A stretch of 64,000 nt of DNA from Euwallacea fornicatus (GCF_040115645.1 NC_089548.1:4030001-4094000); one strand, 5' to 3'. Counted from the stretch's first letter, positions 1 to 13,575 are shown. Numbers and translations: made by a program. Notes: a model not told the origin generated them from the letters alone.

Positions 1-3000
1 TGTCACACCCTCATCACAATGTAGAGGTGTAATACTACGTAAACTGTATCTGCAGTTTTTTCCTTAAAAAAATTAACAGTATGTGCAGTGTTTATTTTAT
101 TCTGATTCTATTCTTTTAAGTTGAATATCGAAGTCTTTTGAAGAAACATGACTCCGGAATCATTAAAGCTCATTTTTTAGGTTTTATATGCAAAAACTGT
201 TCATCGCAGTGTCTCCTCTAAACTGCTTAAGTTTGGCATAACCTCGTTGGAACATCCTGTATGTTAACACTGTTGTTGAGTAGAATTTTTCCTTCATCTT
301 TAGCATGTCTCAACTTAATAATACAATATGACTTAAAAACTTTCTTTACTCGTTCAGGTTAAATTAGTGAAATTTATAAACTCAGAAACCAAAGTTTTAG
401 ATTATATCTTAGTCTCTGAAAATAAAAAATAAATTTGAATGCGGCTTGGAGGATATTAGGATCTACTGCTCAGTGAGGGACGATATTTTTTAAATAATAA
501 CGTCAATGGTTATAAAATACAGGGTGGAAGAGAAAACGTTCCAAATTTTGACAAATTTCCTTGCGACATCGCTCATTTAAAACAAACTTTTTCTATGGGT
601 TTTAGAACAAGCAAAGATTGAGTTGCCATGCTGAAGAATTTGATATGTCCAAAATCTCTGATGCGTGAATCAAAATTTGGGTGAAATTGGGGTGCATCAT
701 GATCACCACGGAATAGAACTTTTCCTTAGTTATCCCTCACCATTTCAACTGAAAATATGTAGATCCTTCCACCATGCACAATTGAATCCGTTGCCGGTTC
801 CGAAAACGAATCTGGGGGGCGGCAATAAATCATATGCTCGTCCTGTATACCGTATAACAGCCACTCCATAAGCGGGAGGTAAAACTTGGCTGTTTGAGTT
901 GATAAATGGCAAAGGGAAATATAAATCGTGTCCTTGAAACAATAGCCCTGTCACATTTGCATGGAAGGGCCGTCACGGACCGGGAACGTATTGTTTTCTT
1001 AACTCGGCATATGGTGCTTCTTTGCCGAAAGATTTGCCAGCTATAATTGAAAAACATTAACTAAAGACGCCACTGGGATCAGGATTCGAACGCAAACGGA
1101 AAAAGTCAAGTTCTGTGTTTGTTTTTCCCGAGGTTCTCCCCTGGGAAATTCTCGCTTTCCCGGGACTTCGAAAAGAGACCGCCGGGATGAAAAATACATT
1201 GCACTTTTTGTCCTCGCTGTTGCGGGATAAACACGTCTTTAAAGAAGGAAAGAAGGCCTGTCACGATTGATATGGCGAAGGATCTTTCAAGGCAGAAATT
1301 GACCGGGTCTGAAAGTTAAAACCCAAAATTTATTTTCGATTCTTTTTGCTGTCACTGAAAGGAATATGTAATCAAAACTTTCTTACTAAAGCAGATTTGC
1401 AAATTGGCCCTTAAAAATTTACGTATAGCTAAAGCATATCAAATCGTTTTGATGTATTTCATTCGCGTGCTATCAAGGCTTGTCGGGAAAAGGAGCTTAC
1501 AAATAATTCACTTCAGCCTTCATTTCCTCCATGAAAGGAAAAATCCGAAAATTTTACTAAATTGTGGGATAATATTAACATGGATTTTCTAATTTTGGCA
1601 GCACGAGAAATGCTCGGCCTCTCAATAGATTTAGCGCGTCTGAAGAAGGATTAGTCGGAAACGTGTCTTCAAATGAGGACCCGGAATTTGGAGTGCCGTC
1701 AATATTTGCCGGAGCTCCTGAAATATTCATGTTCGTGTCTGTCATGGGGATCCAGAGATTGAAGGCCCCTTACACCTCCTATGCGATTTTGATGCATAAA
1801 TACGAATTAAATTTTATAGGTACCCAATTGACATGATTCGTCCCTAAACTGCTAAAGAAACCAAGAGCGTAACGTTCGTTTTGCTCGAAATTGAAAAATC
1901 GAGAATCATATTCAGGCAGAGGTCAAAAACCTATTGAGCTTCGCAATATCCTTTCTAAGTTGAAAAAATGTCCCAAAGAGGGTGATTTAAATTCTTCTGT
2001 ATTTTTTTAAAAATACTTGTTTTCTTTTACAAAATTGTGTAAAAATACGTGATATAAAACTATGAAAAAGCAAATACAGTATAAAACAAATTATGATATT
2101 CCCTAGCTTCAGCTCTGTTTGATATGCCCGGAAAGTTAACATTTTCTGGTCCTTTTTATCAAAGATATGCTAAAGAGATGTTTGATTTTCGATATCCTGA
2201 CGACATAATAAATCCTTAACTTATGCCCTATCAAGTTCCAATGTTGGAAGAAAACTGAATACAAAATGGACAAATGAACCTATAAGATATAAAAAAACTG
2301 TTGAAAGTAATATCTTTCTTTTATATTCGATAGAGTCTGAGATGGTGGCGTTGAAAAATTATTCAACCAAAGTTTCTTTTAAATAGCATAAACTATCCAA
2401 GAGAGTCAGTAAAAGTGTGTTTCCGCAGTAGTACGGTCCTCGCATTAAAGATTATACTAGCATAAAGTTTCCCGTGCTATCGATCTAAACATTTCAGTAT
2501 AAAATAACTACAACATCCCTCCTTATAAAATAATGTAGCCCACCTCTTCAAGTCTTTTTCATTCGATCTGAAAATAATCTTTTGACCTCACCTCAAATAA
2601 GGCTTTTGCTGACCACAAGCGATCCTTCATCGAAGGAATATTCTTTGATGTCCCGCTAGTTGGCCAAACACGGCCCAAAGCAAACGCATGCGTTAAATGA
2701 TACACGAACGGATAGGGAGCGAATTAACACAAAACGCATACGCTCGGGTGTGCCTATCGGGTTTCGTTAACCCGGTGTCTACGCACCTGGGTGGAAAAAT
2801 TAATATTAGCCAAAAGTCAACGTAAAGTTGCGACCTTTCTCTACTTCTTTTGGACCAGAAGGAGAAACAGTGTGGCGCAAGGAGTGGCGAAATAACGTTC
2901 CGTAAATGGAAGGTGCGTTATTTTTGCCAAAAGGAAAAAGAAAAAAGAAATTTTTTACGTTCTAGACCTATCGTCCTGTTAGTTTTAACACTCACAACAA

Positions 3001-3054
3001 TCTCATCTTTCAGACTGATAAAATCGCATTCCTCACGTTCAATGTACTTTTCAG
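1..3054. other. Upstream region of the sarcoglycan gene, no recognised coding exon
   Basis: No convincing coding sequence is visible on either strand; open frames are short and unlike known proteins. The segment ends in a good splice acceptor (TTTTCAG at 3048-3054) just before the sarcoglycan start codon. At least one non-coding 5' exon and the promoter of that gene therefore probably lie here or further left. A transposon-end-like CAGGGTG motif occurs near 521, and a 12-bp perfect palindrome (AACGCATGCGTT) at 2683-2694. Confidence 0.5.
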
Positions 3055-3055
3055 G

Positions 3056-6000
3056 ATGAAAAAGAATGACGCGTCAGCGACAACCACAATACCGCTGCGC
3101 GAAGACGATCATCCACTTCCTATAGACGACCACAGGTGCCATCAAGGCTTCAGACTGGGAATCTACGGATGGCGCAAAAAGTGTTTATTCGCCCTCATCC
3201 TCATACTGCTGTTCATCGTCATTGTCAATTTAGCTTTAACACTATGGGTGTTGAAAGTAATGGATTTCTCTTCGGTAATTTTGCATAAAATTCAATTAAA
3301 ATCAAAAAGGAAAGGTTAAATGAAGGCTTAAATTCAGCGAGTGATCTACGAGTTGTGCAAAAAAAAAAAAAAAAAACGGTCAGGCACCTCTTCACCTTCG
3401 GTATCAGTAGCGGGGGGCACCGGGAGGAGTGGACTTCTTGTCGGTCAATTCAACTGAATTAAAATATAATAAGTAGGAATTAAAAGTAGATTTGAAATGG
3501 ATGACGCAATTGAGGAGAATTCGTCACAAAGTTTACTAATTATGACCGCAGGCCGCAAAATAAAGACGCTTCCAGAATAAAGGAGGGCTCGTCGGGCCGC
3601 AAAACTCTACGCAAAAAAAAAACTTCATGGCTTTTTCTAATCATTCGCAATTAAAGCCACGTTAATTGAGATCGTGTGGCACAACTTTTTTCAAAGGCGA
3701 CAGAAAAAAAGGACGGCAGCGACAAAGGCGTTGAACGGAATTTTGTTTTAATTAGGAGGAACCAGAGGTTGATGAAATTAAGGATAAAATACATCTGGAA
3801 ATGTTTTTACCGTACATGTGGAAGTGTTTTGGTTTTAGTTTGTGGCAATCTCGATTTTGTAACGATCAAAAACCATTAAAATAGTACAAGCAATGTTTTG
3901 GTTCCATACGAGAATTTGTTGAGGAGAATGGGATCACGAGGCACCTGGAATGACACCTGTATACGTTAGGCCATCGAGAGGCAAAATTAAGAGCTGCAAA
4001 GTTCACAAATTATGCCGCTATCAATACATACAGGGCGTTTCAGAAACACGTTGCCGAACTTTAGGAGGTTATAAAGGGCGACGAGTCAAATCATTTTGCC
4101 TTATAAACGTACATCTGGAAGTGAGTCGTCGAGGCACTAGACAAGAAAATTGTTAAAAACGCTAAAGAATGCATATGTTTTCGTCTTTACGACTTTTTGC
4201 ATTTTTTTTCTTAAAATAATTATTAGAAAAAAAAACAATAAAATATTACGAGAATTGTTCGAAATCGCGGCCACCAACTCGCCGACATGCGGTCGTACGC
4301 CGAACCACTCGAAAAGGAACAGGTGGATCTTTCGGAATAAAGTGACTTGCAGCCATCACTCTTCCAAGCAATTCTTCCTCTGTTGTTGCAAGTGTTTCAT
4401 AAACTAGTAATTTTCGGTTAAAAAAAAAATCGAGAGGTATTAGATCTGGACTCCGGGCCGGCCAGTTAACAGGTCGACTCCGTCCAATCCAACTCTCAGG
4501 AAATTGTAAGTTCCACACGTCGCAAGTAAAATGTCCCGGAAGTCCGTCACGCTGAGACCACATTCTTTGGCGGATATCCAACGGAACGTTTTGGAGTAAC
4601 TCACGAAGTACGGTCCAATAACTCTTGTTGGCATAATTTCCTATTGTGCCAACCCACACGTTGGTAGAGAACTGATACTGGTTAGACTTCTTAAATGTGT
4701 AATGAGGATTTTGGTCGCTCCAAAGATTACTATTGCGGCTATTAAAGTAACTTTCTATAAATAAATCAACGAAGTACGAAACCATGAGCATTGTTTAACA
4801 TTTTTAACAATGTTTTTATCTTGTGCCTTTACGACTCATTTCCGGACATCTGAAGTAAAATGACTTAAGTTGTCACCCTTTATAACCTCCTCAAGTTTGG
4901 CAACACGTTCCTGAAACACCCTGTGTAATTTCAACAGCATATTCAGTAACTAGGAGCCAAAAAAGCTTATACGATTTTTATTTTTTGAAAAAGCAGCGGC
5001 GTAACATATTTTTCGCAAAAAATAATCACTGTCATAGCCTTGGGGGTGCCATTGCTTGCAATTTAAAATTCAATTTTCTCTTAAAAGATATGTTTCTATA
5101 CCTAACTTAGGCCCACCAAGTTTGATAAAAATATTTAATGCAGGTCCGGACTTAAAAAATTTTTTTAGCAAATTTAACACCCTGTATTTCAGACAGAAAC
5201 AAAAACGGACCTAAGTTCATATAATTATTTTTTCTCGAAATCGCTCATAGAATCACTCCTTAAATGTATGACATACTATTCTGAAACACTTTGTATAAGT
5301 ACGAGTCCGCAAACCCTTTGTTTCTGAGATATTTACAGAGCATCGAGGACTCAAATATTGTTAATTTTTTCGAAAATTTCTTATCCCTTGCGTTGTTCCG
5401 CAAAAACCAATGAAAGACACAGTGTCACTGTGTTATAGTTATACGCAAAAATTATATACACGGTGGGGTCAAAAAAGACCATCTTTTGAATTCTTTTACA
5501 CTTCCTTCAATACTCTATGTCTGTTTTTTTTCAGGAATTTTAGCATCGGTATCGCAGTAGTAGGTCCAAAAATTCAACTACAATATTAATTTGCGCTAAA
5601 GATCTTGTATATACCATATATACCCGGGACCTACAAAATATTTTTTAAAAATTGATTTAATGGTTTTGCAAAAACATTGTAAACGGTCTAAAAGGAATCG
5701 TCAGACTTGCTACTCTTTCAATATTTTTGGGTATGTTAATATGAAAACCCAAACACATACGTAGTTTTATATATACTCCTATTTCGACATGTTTACCCAT
5801 CAAACAAACTGAATTAACGCTTGGGAAATTCCTGACAAGTAATAATCTAAATCTGAGGAAAGGTGTTTATAATATGCACTCATGAGAAAATGGATTAGCC
5901 TAAAAATTACATGAACCATGTAGATCAAATAAAAATGTTTTCTTTGATTCTAGGATGGAATGGGTCAATTAGAAATCGTGCCAGGTGGCATCCGACTGAA

Positions 6001-6744
6001 AGGCAACGCTTTTGTATTAGAAAACCTCATAGCCAGCCAAATTAGATCGCGCCTTGGGGAACCAATAGTAATAGAATCTAGTAGAAATATAACTTTAAGG
6101 TCTAGAAACAAGGATGGTCGTACTGGCAGTTCTATCCATCTAGGTAAGGTCTTAACATTTTGATAGACTAAATGCTCAAACCTCCATCAGGTCTAGATAA
6201 CTTCGAGTGTGTAGCCAACAAATTTCAAATTCTGGATGACCGAGGGTACCCCCTTTTCTCCGCAGATAAAAATGAGGTGCTGGTAGGAGCCGATACTCTC
6301 AAAGTGTCCGGTGAGGGAGGCAGTAAGTTCAGTGGGTCCATACAAACTCGGTTGATTCGAGCCGAAAGTGGACAGGACTTACGGTGAGTTCGCATTCAAT
6401 TTTGTAATTGAAATGCACTAAAATTCCACAAAAATAGGTTGGAATCGCCAACCCGCAGCCTACAAATCAAAGCTCCCAAAGAACTGAAACTGGAATCAAG
6501 AGGTGGTCACATTAATACCCTCGCCCAAAGTGACATTTCCTTTCGAAGCGAAATCGGAGCCATTCGACTTGAGTCTTCGTCTATCATCGTGCCTGAACTC
6601 CCTACCGCCAAAGTGAGTCATCGGCCTGTGGCGGCCAGGAGCTTCGATGTTTTTCAATTGTGCGCATGCGAGAGCGGACGGTTGTTCTTGGCTGACCCGC
6701 ATGCGGTCTGCGCAAGCGAAAATGACGATGGATTTTGTCGATAA
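3056..6744 (+). CDS. Delta/gamma-type sarcoglycan, complete coding region in four exons
   Basis: Coding exons are 3056-3274, 5954-6143, 6191-6383 and 6438-6744 (phases 0, 1, 2), giving 302 residues. The product is a type II membrane glycoprotein of the dystrophin-associated sarcoglycan complex, which stabilises muscle sarcolemma. Visible support: a short charged cytosolic N-terminus; the family signature GIYGWRKKCL at about residues 35-44 directly before one transmembrane helix (about 43-65); an extracellular beta-rich region with the repeated pattern of sarcoglycan_1 domains; and a C-terminal cysteine cluster (C276, C278, C292, C301) with the sequence QLCACESGRLFLADPH. The start is the first ATG after a splice acceptor at 3053-3054, so the 5' UTR is split. 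All donors are GT (GTAATT, GTAAGG, GTGAGT) and all acceptors AG. Intron 1 is 2.7 kb and hosts a dead transposon; the others are 47-54 bp. Assignment to delta rather than gamma/zeta is uncertain, since insects have one such gene. Confidence 0.93.
4029..4927. mobile_element. Decayed DDE transposon with about 115-bp terminal inverted repeats, inside sarcoglycan intron 1
   Basis: The left end begins ACAGGGCGTTTCAGAAACA and the right end, read on the minus strand, begins ACACAGGGTGTTTCAGGAAC. The two can be aligned for roughly 115 bases with scattered mismatches, including a shared GGAGGTTATAAAGGG block. TA flanks the left end at 4029-4030 and the right end at about 4926-4927. At about 0.9 kb it is shorter than an autonomous copy, consistent with internal deletion, and it carries a transposase relic on the minus strand. 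Exact ends are uncertain by a few bases. Confidence 0.85.
4246..4791 (-). pseudogene. Truncated DDE-type transposase (IS630/Tc1-mariner related)
   Basis: A 181-codon open frame resembles the C-terminal half of transposases that are very common in insect genomes. Its features are a stretch VPLDIRQRMW, a decayed WFQxDG.P.H catalytic block read here as WSQRDGLPGH, an IGR..PV linker, and WPARSPDLIPLDFFF holding the conserved aspartate of the DDE/D fold. The C-terminal ICxGGxHFE-type ending is seen as VGGRDFEQ. The N-terminal helix-turn-helix part is missing, and a gap before VLRELLQ suggests internal deletion. It lies wholly inside the inverted-repeat element and antisense to the sarcoglycan gene, so it is not host coding. 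Confidence 0.8.
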
Positions 6745-6962
6745 CACATTTCTGGTTTTGGTTGAACTTCGTTAGGATTGATTTTGCTGATTGGTTATTG
6801 TAATATTGAGCCAAATTGTAACGATAAAAGCGCAGAACACAATAGATCACTGTTTCATGGGACAACTCTACAAGATGGGCCAATGAAAATACTAAGTAAC
6901 GTGTCTTTGACGTTCGCTAAAAAATCTAATTTCAAGTAACGATATGTCACGTGACCGTATGT

Positions 6963-6968
6963 AATAAA
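6963..6968 (+). promoter_or_regulatory. Probable polyadenylation signal of the sarcoglycan gene
   Basis: AATAAA lies 218 bases after the sarcoglycan stop codon, the first such hexamer downstream in the sense direction. It implies a 3' UTR of about 230-250 bases. Confidence 0.55.
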
Positions 6969-9900
6969 GACTTAAATTTTTCAATTTCAAATTCAAGTGT
7001 CATCGCGTGTTGAACACGTAAGTCATCAGAGATACTTCGCAATCCAAATTTAAGCTAAATATCTCGAAAACTTCTATAAAAAGCAAAAACTGTGAGTTTC
7101 GTGATATAATATGATTACGTGACATGATTATCCTACTTGAATAGTTGATGCAAGGTTTTCCATGGAAATCGCGAGTCCTGGTAGTATCAATTAATTGGCT
7201 CATCCTACTTACTATGACCATGTTGCTTAATTGGACTCTTTTAGAGTACTCCTTGGAGCCCATATTCGGAGAAGTTCTTAAGATTTACTTTGAGGTGGTG
7301 GTGATGGAAACGGTAATTGAAATTGTGCTCTTAGCATAAAGTTATACAAGTTGTTCTGAATTGCAATGGGGAAACTTAAAGTCACTAACTGGCATCTTTC
7401 GGACTTGGCAAATTCAAGTTGGGTCAGGTTAGTTCTTAAAAATACACCACTCCTGAGTGTGCTAAATAACTGTTCAGAGCGGTCTCTCGCTTTGTTTTTA
7501 AAACAGGTTCACAATAACCCTTATTCGTTGTTTACTTATTAAATTAATTTAATTCACTTTGAGAAAGTGACTTTAACACATGAGCAAAATGAATATTTAT
7601 AAAAGAGAAATCAACATGTGAATAGTGCCGGGATCTATTTAATATTCAGATAGCAAATATATGGCTAATTATTCGCCTCATAGTAAACTAATTAAGGTGT
7701 TTGCTGTGGATATGAATTTCAAATGAAACTTCTTAATTGATGTTACGATTCAAAACCTTTTGTATTTTTGTGTTTTTAATTTAATCTATTCCTAATTTAG
7801 GAAAATTTATTGTGAGTTAGACATTAAAATCTTCGCGTTTTTATGGCCACAAAGCTGCCCGCCCCGTAATTTAAACGTGATGATCGAATCATAATGAGTC
7901 ATTTTATCATGGTGTATAATATGCTACCTAAGAACACGTGGTAGTATGAGTTTACCGTAAGAATTTGCAAACTGAGATTCGAACTATATCGCACGTAAGA
8001 ATTGTTACCTCACTCACATGAAACTGGTATGTCCTGGGAGCGTCGAAACTTTTGTGAATGTGATATCGCAGCCATTGATACGCTCATAATAAAACTCTTT
8101 GCTGCACAATGACATTTGATTGAACTTACAAAAGATGCAAAGTTAATGCACATGAGCTCATAGGAAGAATATTACGTCTGGCCAGGCAGTGAAGTATTAC
8201 TTTTCGCACTTGTTAAATAAAGTAATATTGCATTTCACGATTCTTAGCGAACATTATATGGACAACTTCATGCTAATATGATATATGCATTTTGGTATAA
8301 TTCCTTTCAAGACCATCTTGTGGACAATTTCACGTAACCACACTATATCCAAGTTTAGTATTTTATTTTCCAATGGTTCTTATTAATCACTAGTAATATT
8401 CGAGGTGATTTCAACAGAAGATTTTGGTTTGCATCGATTACAAAATTGTAGGAAAAATGTAGTATGATTTTTTCAGAAATAATACGAAAATTGGCAATAC
8501 CGTCTTCACCCAAAGTGTACATGAAAAAATTTTTGATTGGGAGTGCTTTGGAAAATAGTTTGTTTACTGCTTGCAGTTTGACCTTAAATTTCACTTTTTC
8601 TTTAACACGTTTTACCTGTAAATAATTGATGATTACGTTACGACACACAAGTCATGTGTACAAAGTTTTTCAGAGCATTCGTCAGCAAGAATTTTTCAAT
8701 ACGTTTGTTACTTCTCGTAAATCTTAGAACATTCTTTGATGAGGGCTGGCATGCTACATGATTAAATTTATATAAATGAATAAAAATGATTTTACTGAAG
8801 ACTAGTTGGTTTTGTTAAGATTCGTAGTAACGCGAGCTTCAAATAAGCTTTCCGGGAGTCAACAATTGTTAGCAATAAATGTAAAGAAGAAGTAACTATT
8901 AAAATGTTTAAAAATGTGTATATACGAACTACTATAGTAAAAAGCTTTTTCTTTTTGTTATATTCTTCTAGATGTCTTTATTCCCAAATAAAATGCTTTT
9001 TTAAAATAAAGATAATGTGTTTCATCTTGTTTTGTAATTTAGTTTCATTACAAAATAAATCATTTTCGCAATAAATACAAAATCCGAAAGAAGATTTTCA
9101 ACTAATAAACATCTAGTTGGTCTATGTTACGCGAGAATGTGTGCGTGGTAGGTGAGATAACACCTACATACCACTGAATACACTGGTTGCACAATATGAT
9201 TTTCCCAGCGGTCTGAATGGAAAAACCTCTTGAAATTATCCATAGGCAGGATCTTCAAGTTTTCGATCAAAAGGTGATTATAATGTCTGAAAAATCGTGT
9301 TGATATGAGTGTCTGAACTGTTGCCGGATGAGGCGACTAAATATTCATGCACATAAATTGCAAAAATCTTGAGGAAGGTCCATGGTGAGGTAACATTTTT
9401 GAAAGGGGGCGAAATTGATTTTTTTTCCTTGGCCAGTTACCAAATTCAGTGGCTGCGATGAGAAAGATTTGAGAGTATTCATGTTTAAATTTTTTCGTTA
9501 AAAGTTTCCAAGTTTTAGGCCAATTTGTGCTTGGAAATGTCTTCTTCGATAATTAAATTTGCTGGAATAATTTTCACATAATCCGCCTCTTTCTAATCTT
9601 CCCAGAGTTAGATAACTCTGTTTCTACATTGCTTCGGAAAATTTTAGAGCAGACTCTTTTCTGCTGGCACGTAAACAATACGAATTTTAGCTTACGAGAA
9701 AATTACCAAAACGACTTAGTGCTGTTCTTTGATAATTCTAGATCAGTAGCTAACACAGAAACATGTTTTCGGTTTATCATACCATAAACTGTGAAGGACA
9801 GCGAGTTTACAACTACAAAGGATATGCTCGTCATTTCCACAGAAATGAAGAAATAAACGTTTCTTGGTTAAAGCAATTGAGAAAAAACCATCAAAGGACC

Positions 9901-10094
9901 AGAAGTTTCGGTACCAACGGGTTGCGCCTAGTTTAAAATTAATGCAGATCGTTATTATTTGCTATTAAATAGCACTTATAGACAAATATAGTAAACTTTA
10001 ATGGAGGAAAATTTGTGGTCTTTACAGACGTATAACCGCCCGCAACTATCACCAGATACTGGAAAGTTACTGAAGTCTTCAGTTGACTTTAAAG
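6969..10094. other. Intergenic region between the sarcoglycan and odorant receptor genes
   Basis: AT-rich sequence without a frame that I can link to a known protein on either strand. The longest frames (97 codons or fewer) have lysine/asparagine-rich composition typical of chance in AT-rich DNA. It should contain the receptor promoter, but no TATA box is convincingly placed before the start codon at 10095. Confidence 0.6.
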
Positions 10095-13000
10095 ATGGGT
10101 AGTGCTAGGGTCGTAGACATTTCCATGAGAAGAAACGGCCCAACTGAGCTTAACAGAAAATTCCAATCTAATAGCACTTTACGTAAATTATTTCGATTGT
10201 ACACATACATCAGTCCCATAATCTATATTTCGATAGTTGGTTTTGGACTGATGATTCTTATACAAACATACTCCTTCATAGAATTGGGAGATGTTTCGGT
10301 TATAAAACAGTGTATCTCGTTCTATTGTTGTTGCATATTTGTAAGTACATTAAACAATGTGTTTATGGATTAATCAACGAATAACTGCTTCAGGCAATGA
10401 GTATGAATACGTTATGCCTCTATTTAATCAACGCAATGAAACTTTGGGACCAGGAGGGAACAATTTCACTTGCAACATTCGTAACTATTGAACTGAGCCC
10501 TAAAAATCAGAGACGGATAAAAAAGCTAAAATTCAAGTTTAAACTTTATTGCGCTCTTTTCTCAACGATATTCATATCTTCGATGTTGATTAACAGCTAC
10601 ATTGTATTAAAGGAAGTAAATGTATTTATTCCCCTGTCAGTAGTCCTGAGAGCTATCAATTACGAGTGCACTGGTAAGTATACTACTATACTATATTATA
10701 CTATCCTATAATTCGTAGTTTGAATCTCTGCGTGTGTATCGAATTAGGTAGCACGTACGTGTCTAGACGTGTGAGGGGAACTCAATATTCAAATAACAAG
10801 GACAGAGATATCGTGCGTTAAAAAACAATTTTGATCAAGCACGCTTTGGTGTTATTTCACACTGGGCCCGTATGTCTTTGATATGTTCTGCGTAATCTCG
10901 AGTACGAACGAGTAAACCTAATTTCACTTTTAAATTTAATCTTCACACGAGCTCAAGAAAAAATTTAACATAAATAAATCTAATTAATATTTATTTACTT
11001 ACCCCATTTACACCCGATGCTGAAACGACAAGGCTGAATTTCACGGGCCCGTTCCCCGTTTATGAACTGTCCGTTCCGAAAATAAGACTCGACCATGAAG
11101 GCTTAACGCAAATATAATTTTTAACAGTTAGAAAACCTTAATTAACCAAGACGCAAGTCCTTGGACCTTTGAAAAAGACCACTTTTACTAACAAATTATA
11201 CAGGTGAACGAGATCGTATTTAAGTGAAGTTCAGATTAAGTCGAGATTACGTAGAACGTATCAAAGACCTACGGCATCAAATAATTCCACCGCCTCTTTG
11301 AACGTTCTTTTTTCAACGCGCGGTATAATATGCACGTCTTCTACAGACTAGACTAACGGATTGGGTGCACACGTGTTGAATAAAGATGGTGGCATGAACG
11401 TATGTCTTTGAGTGAACGATTTGTTACAATTCTGGCACGACCAGAGGCGTGACAATACATGTTAATGGTTTCGTTATGTTCCAGCTAACTATAAACAGTT
11501 TTCTTGGTTTTGATTTTATTTATTTTGGTGTCTAGTTCATAAATCAATAGTCTCCTCATCCTTTACCTGCCTTTGTTATACCAGATATTGTATTTCAAAC
11601 CAGACACAAGATGTTTGAGTCGCCTCTGGCCATACTTTATGTTCGCCTTGAATTGATTTGATGCACATGATTCGTATGTACGATACACATGCCAAGATCT
11701 CAACTACAAACTATAGTAAACAACGGTGCAGAAAAGAATGTTTTCCCTTTAAATGATAAATTCCTCGGTTGCCATGAATATTACCAAATTATACAGTGTA
11801 TTCAATTGAAAACTTACCACCCCAAATATCGTAGAAACGGGTCTTCCAGGTTGCGAGGGGGAATACTTTTGCCATTACTCGTGAAAACCTAATTGTCGCC
11901 CCTTGCCACCCCGCTACCAGCACTTGAAAACTTTAAATGGCACCCCCCACCGAGTTGCATCTCGTATTAAAGGCAATGAAAAGTACAAAATATCGGTGCA
12001 TTAAGGAACTCAAATGATCAAAGTACTTCAATACGTATTTTCGTTTTTACGATATTCCGGTGATAAGTTCTCAAATGAACACGCTGTACATGAATAATGA
12101 AGGTTACACACGTATCGTTTAATATAATTTTACTGAGGCTATTACCGAACCTCGTTCCATTATTATTATATTGTCTCTCCTTGTGACAATGGGCAGCTTT
12201 TCTCAAAAGATATTTGCTTTTAGACTGCATCGTGGTAAATGTCCTGTATTTCATTATAATGCTCTTTGGGAATGAAACCAATATTTCGGTGCTAATAGTA
12301 ACTTGCCTCATAATGTGTGTAATGTTCCTTATGAACTTCGAATTATTGCTGCTTATTGATAATGTCTATAAAAGAGGCAAAGAGCTTAAAGTTATTGATT
12401 ACAAGAACGAAAAGCACAATGCTGCGTTTGTTAAATCTCAATTGATGAGGATAATTGAGGCTCATGTGCTCTTCAAAGAGTAAGTAAATTTTGAAAAATC
12501 TTGGGTCAGGATCTAACAGAGAGTGATAACGTTTATAGCATGTATGTCACTATAGTTAAAGCTCATCAGATGGTTTTTTTCTTTGTGATTTCTACAAGTT
12601 TTTTTGGAGGTTTCTTATCCTTTATCACTGTAGTGTCCGTAAGTATATCTAAAAATTCACAGAGAATATTCGGCATCAATTATCGATTTACAGAACGTAC
12701 TGCCAGCAGTTAATGGACTTTTTTTTTTTTCTACATTCTTCATAGGTTCTTACTTGATTTCAGATTTGGGACAAAATTACTCAAATAATGTAAGTATGAT
12801 TGGTTAAATATTCCCTCATGCCGACTTTGGCCTACATTTCATAGTCTCAGTTTTCACGTAATTCGTTGAATCATCTAATTTATTTCATAACAATTTATTC
12901 TCGATTTCTTTTTCTGCTTATCTGTAAACATCAATTGTAACGAGTTATTATAATTTCTGATTGAACGGCTGCAAAGCAAATTTGCTGGCAAAACTCCATA

Positions 13001-13490
13001 TTGTAATTTTATTACATTGACCCTATGTTGGCGTGAACGTTCAAACATTGAAATTTACATTTAAGTGTAAATAATATCGACCTATATAGGATCTATTCTT
13101 GTTCTGAGCAAAATAAATAGATTTGGCTATCTTTACCGAGTCTCTTTTGATTGCAAGATTATCGAGTACACTGAGTATATTATATACATAGGTTTCAGGG
13201 TTGCCATCTCGTTGAAGCTGTACATAGTCTAAATTGGTACCAATGGAGCATCGAAAATCAAAAGATGTATTTAATTGTAATTACCAACTTTTATAAGGAT
13301 CTGAACGTTTCATTGTATTCTACAGTTCAAGTTAGTAACGATTATTTCAAAATGGTACGTTACTTATCTGTTTCTTGAGTTGCCACGTATCGTAGTTTTG
13401 CTGAATTTTCAGATTTGTAGTATATCGTATAGCTTGATTAGCTGTGTTTACTCCATGGAAATTAAGAAAGCAGTTGCAGATCTAGCTTGA
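10095..13490 (+). CDS. Insect odorant receptor (7tm_6 family), seven exons, intact
   Basis: Exons are 10095-10340, 10394-10673, 12224-12479, 12524-12638, 12694-12789, 13199-13354 and 13413-13490, giving 408 residues, a usual length for this family. These receptors are ligand-gated cation channels formed with Orco in olfactory neuron dendrites and have an inverted seven-helix topology. Hydrophobic segments lie at about residues 39-61, 70-92, 133-154 and 178-215, with three more in exons 4-7. The C-terminal half shows the family pattern: a NWYQW motif at residue 343, a polar linker, then a serine/tyrosine-rich last helix (ICSISYSLISCVYSM) and a short tail. Phase-0 junctions between the last exons are typical. 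The start is the ATG at 10095; the frame upstream opens with TTG. Intron 2 is 1.55 kb. Intron 3 is the weak point: 44 bp, acceptor AGAG with no pyrimidine tract. I cannot assign an orthologue or ligand, because these genes evolve fast. Confidence 0.85.
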
Positions 13491-13569
13491 ACTACCCACT
13501 TATAAAAAACTATGTATATAGGAGTGACCAAAATAATATTTCCCGGGACTGATTGCTACATACAGGCAC

Positions 13570-13575
13570 TTTATT
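13570..13575 (-). promoter_or_regulatory. Probable polyadenylation signal of the CYP4G gene
   Basis: TTTATT on the plus strand reads AATAAA on the minus strand, about 50 bases after the P450 stop codon. It lies within the 135-bp space between the converging P450 and receptor stop codons, so the two 3' UTRs very likely touch or overlap. Confidence 0.65.

Noticed and set aside
1076..1110. tRNA-like sequence on the minus strand (GTTCGAATCC)
   Set aside because: The flanking bases cannot form the T-arm stem, and no matching A box, anticodon arm or acceptor stem is present.
6439..6883. Minus-strand frames of 83-93 codons opposite sarcoglycan exon 4
   Set aside because: They are mirror frames of a well-supported exon; their composition follows from the sense codons and no domain is visible.
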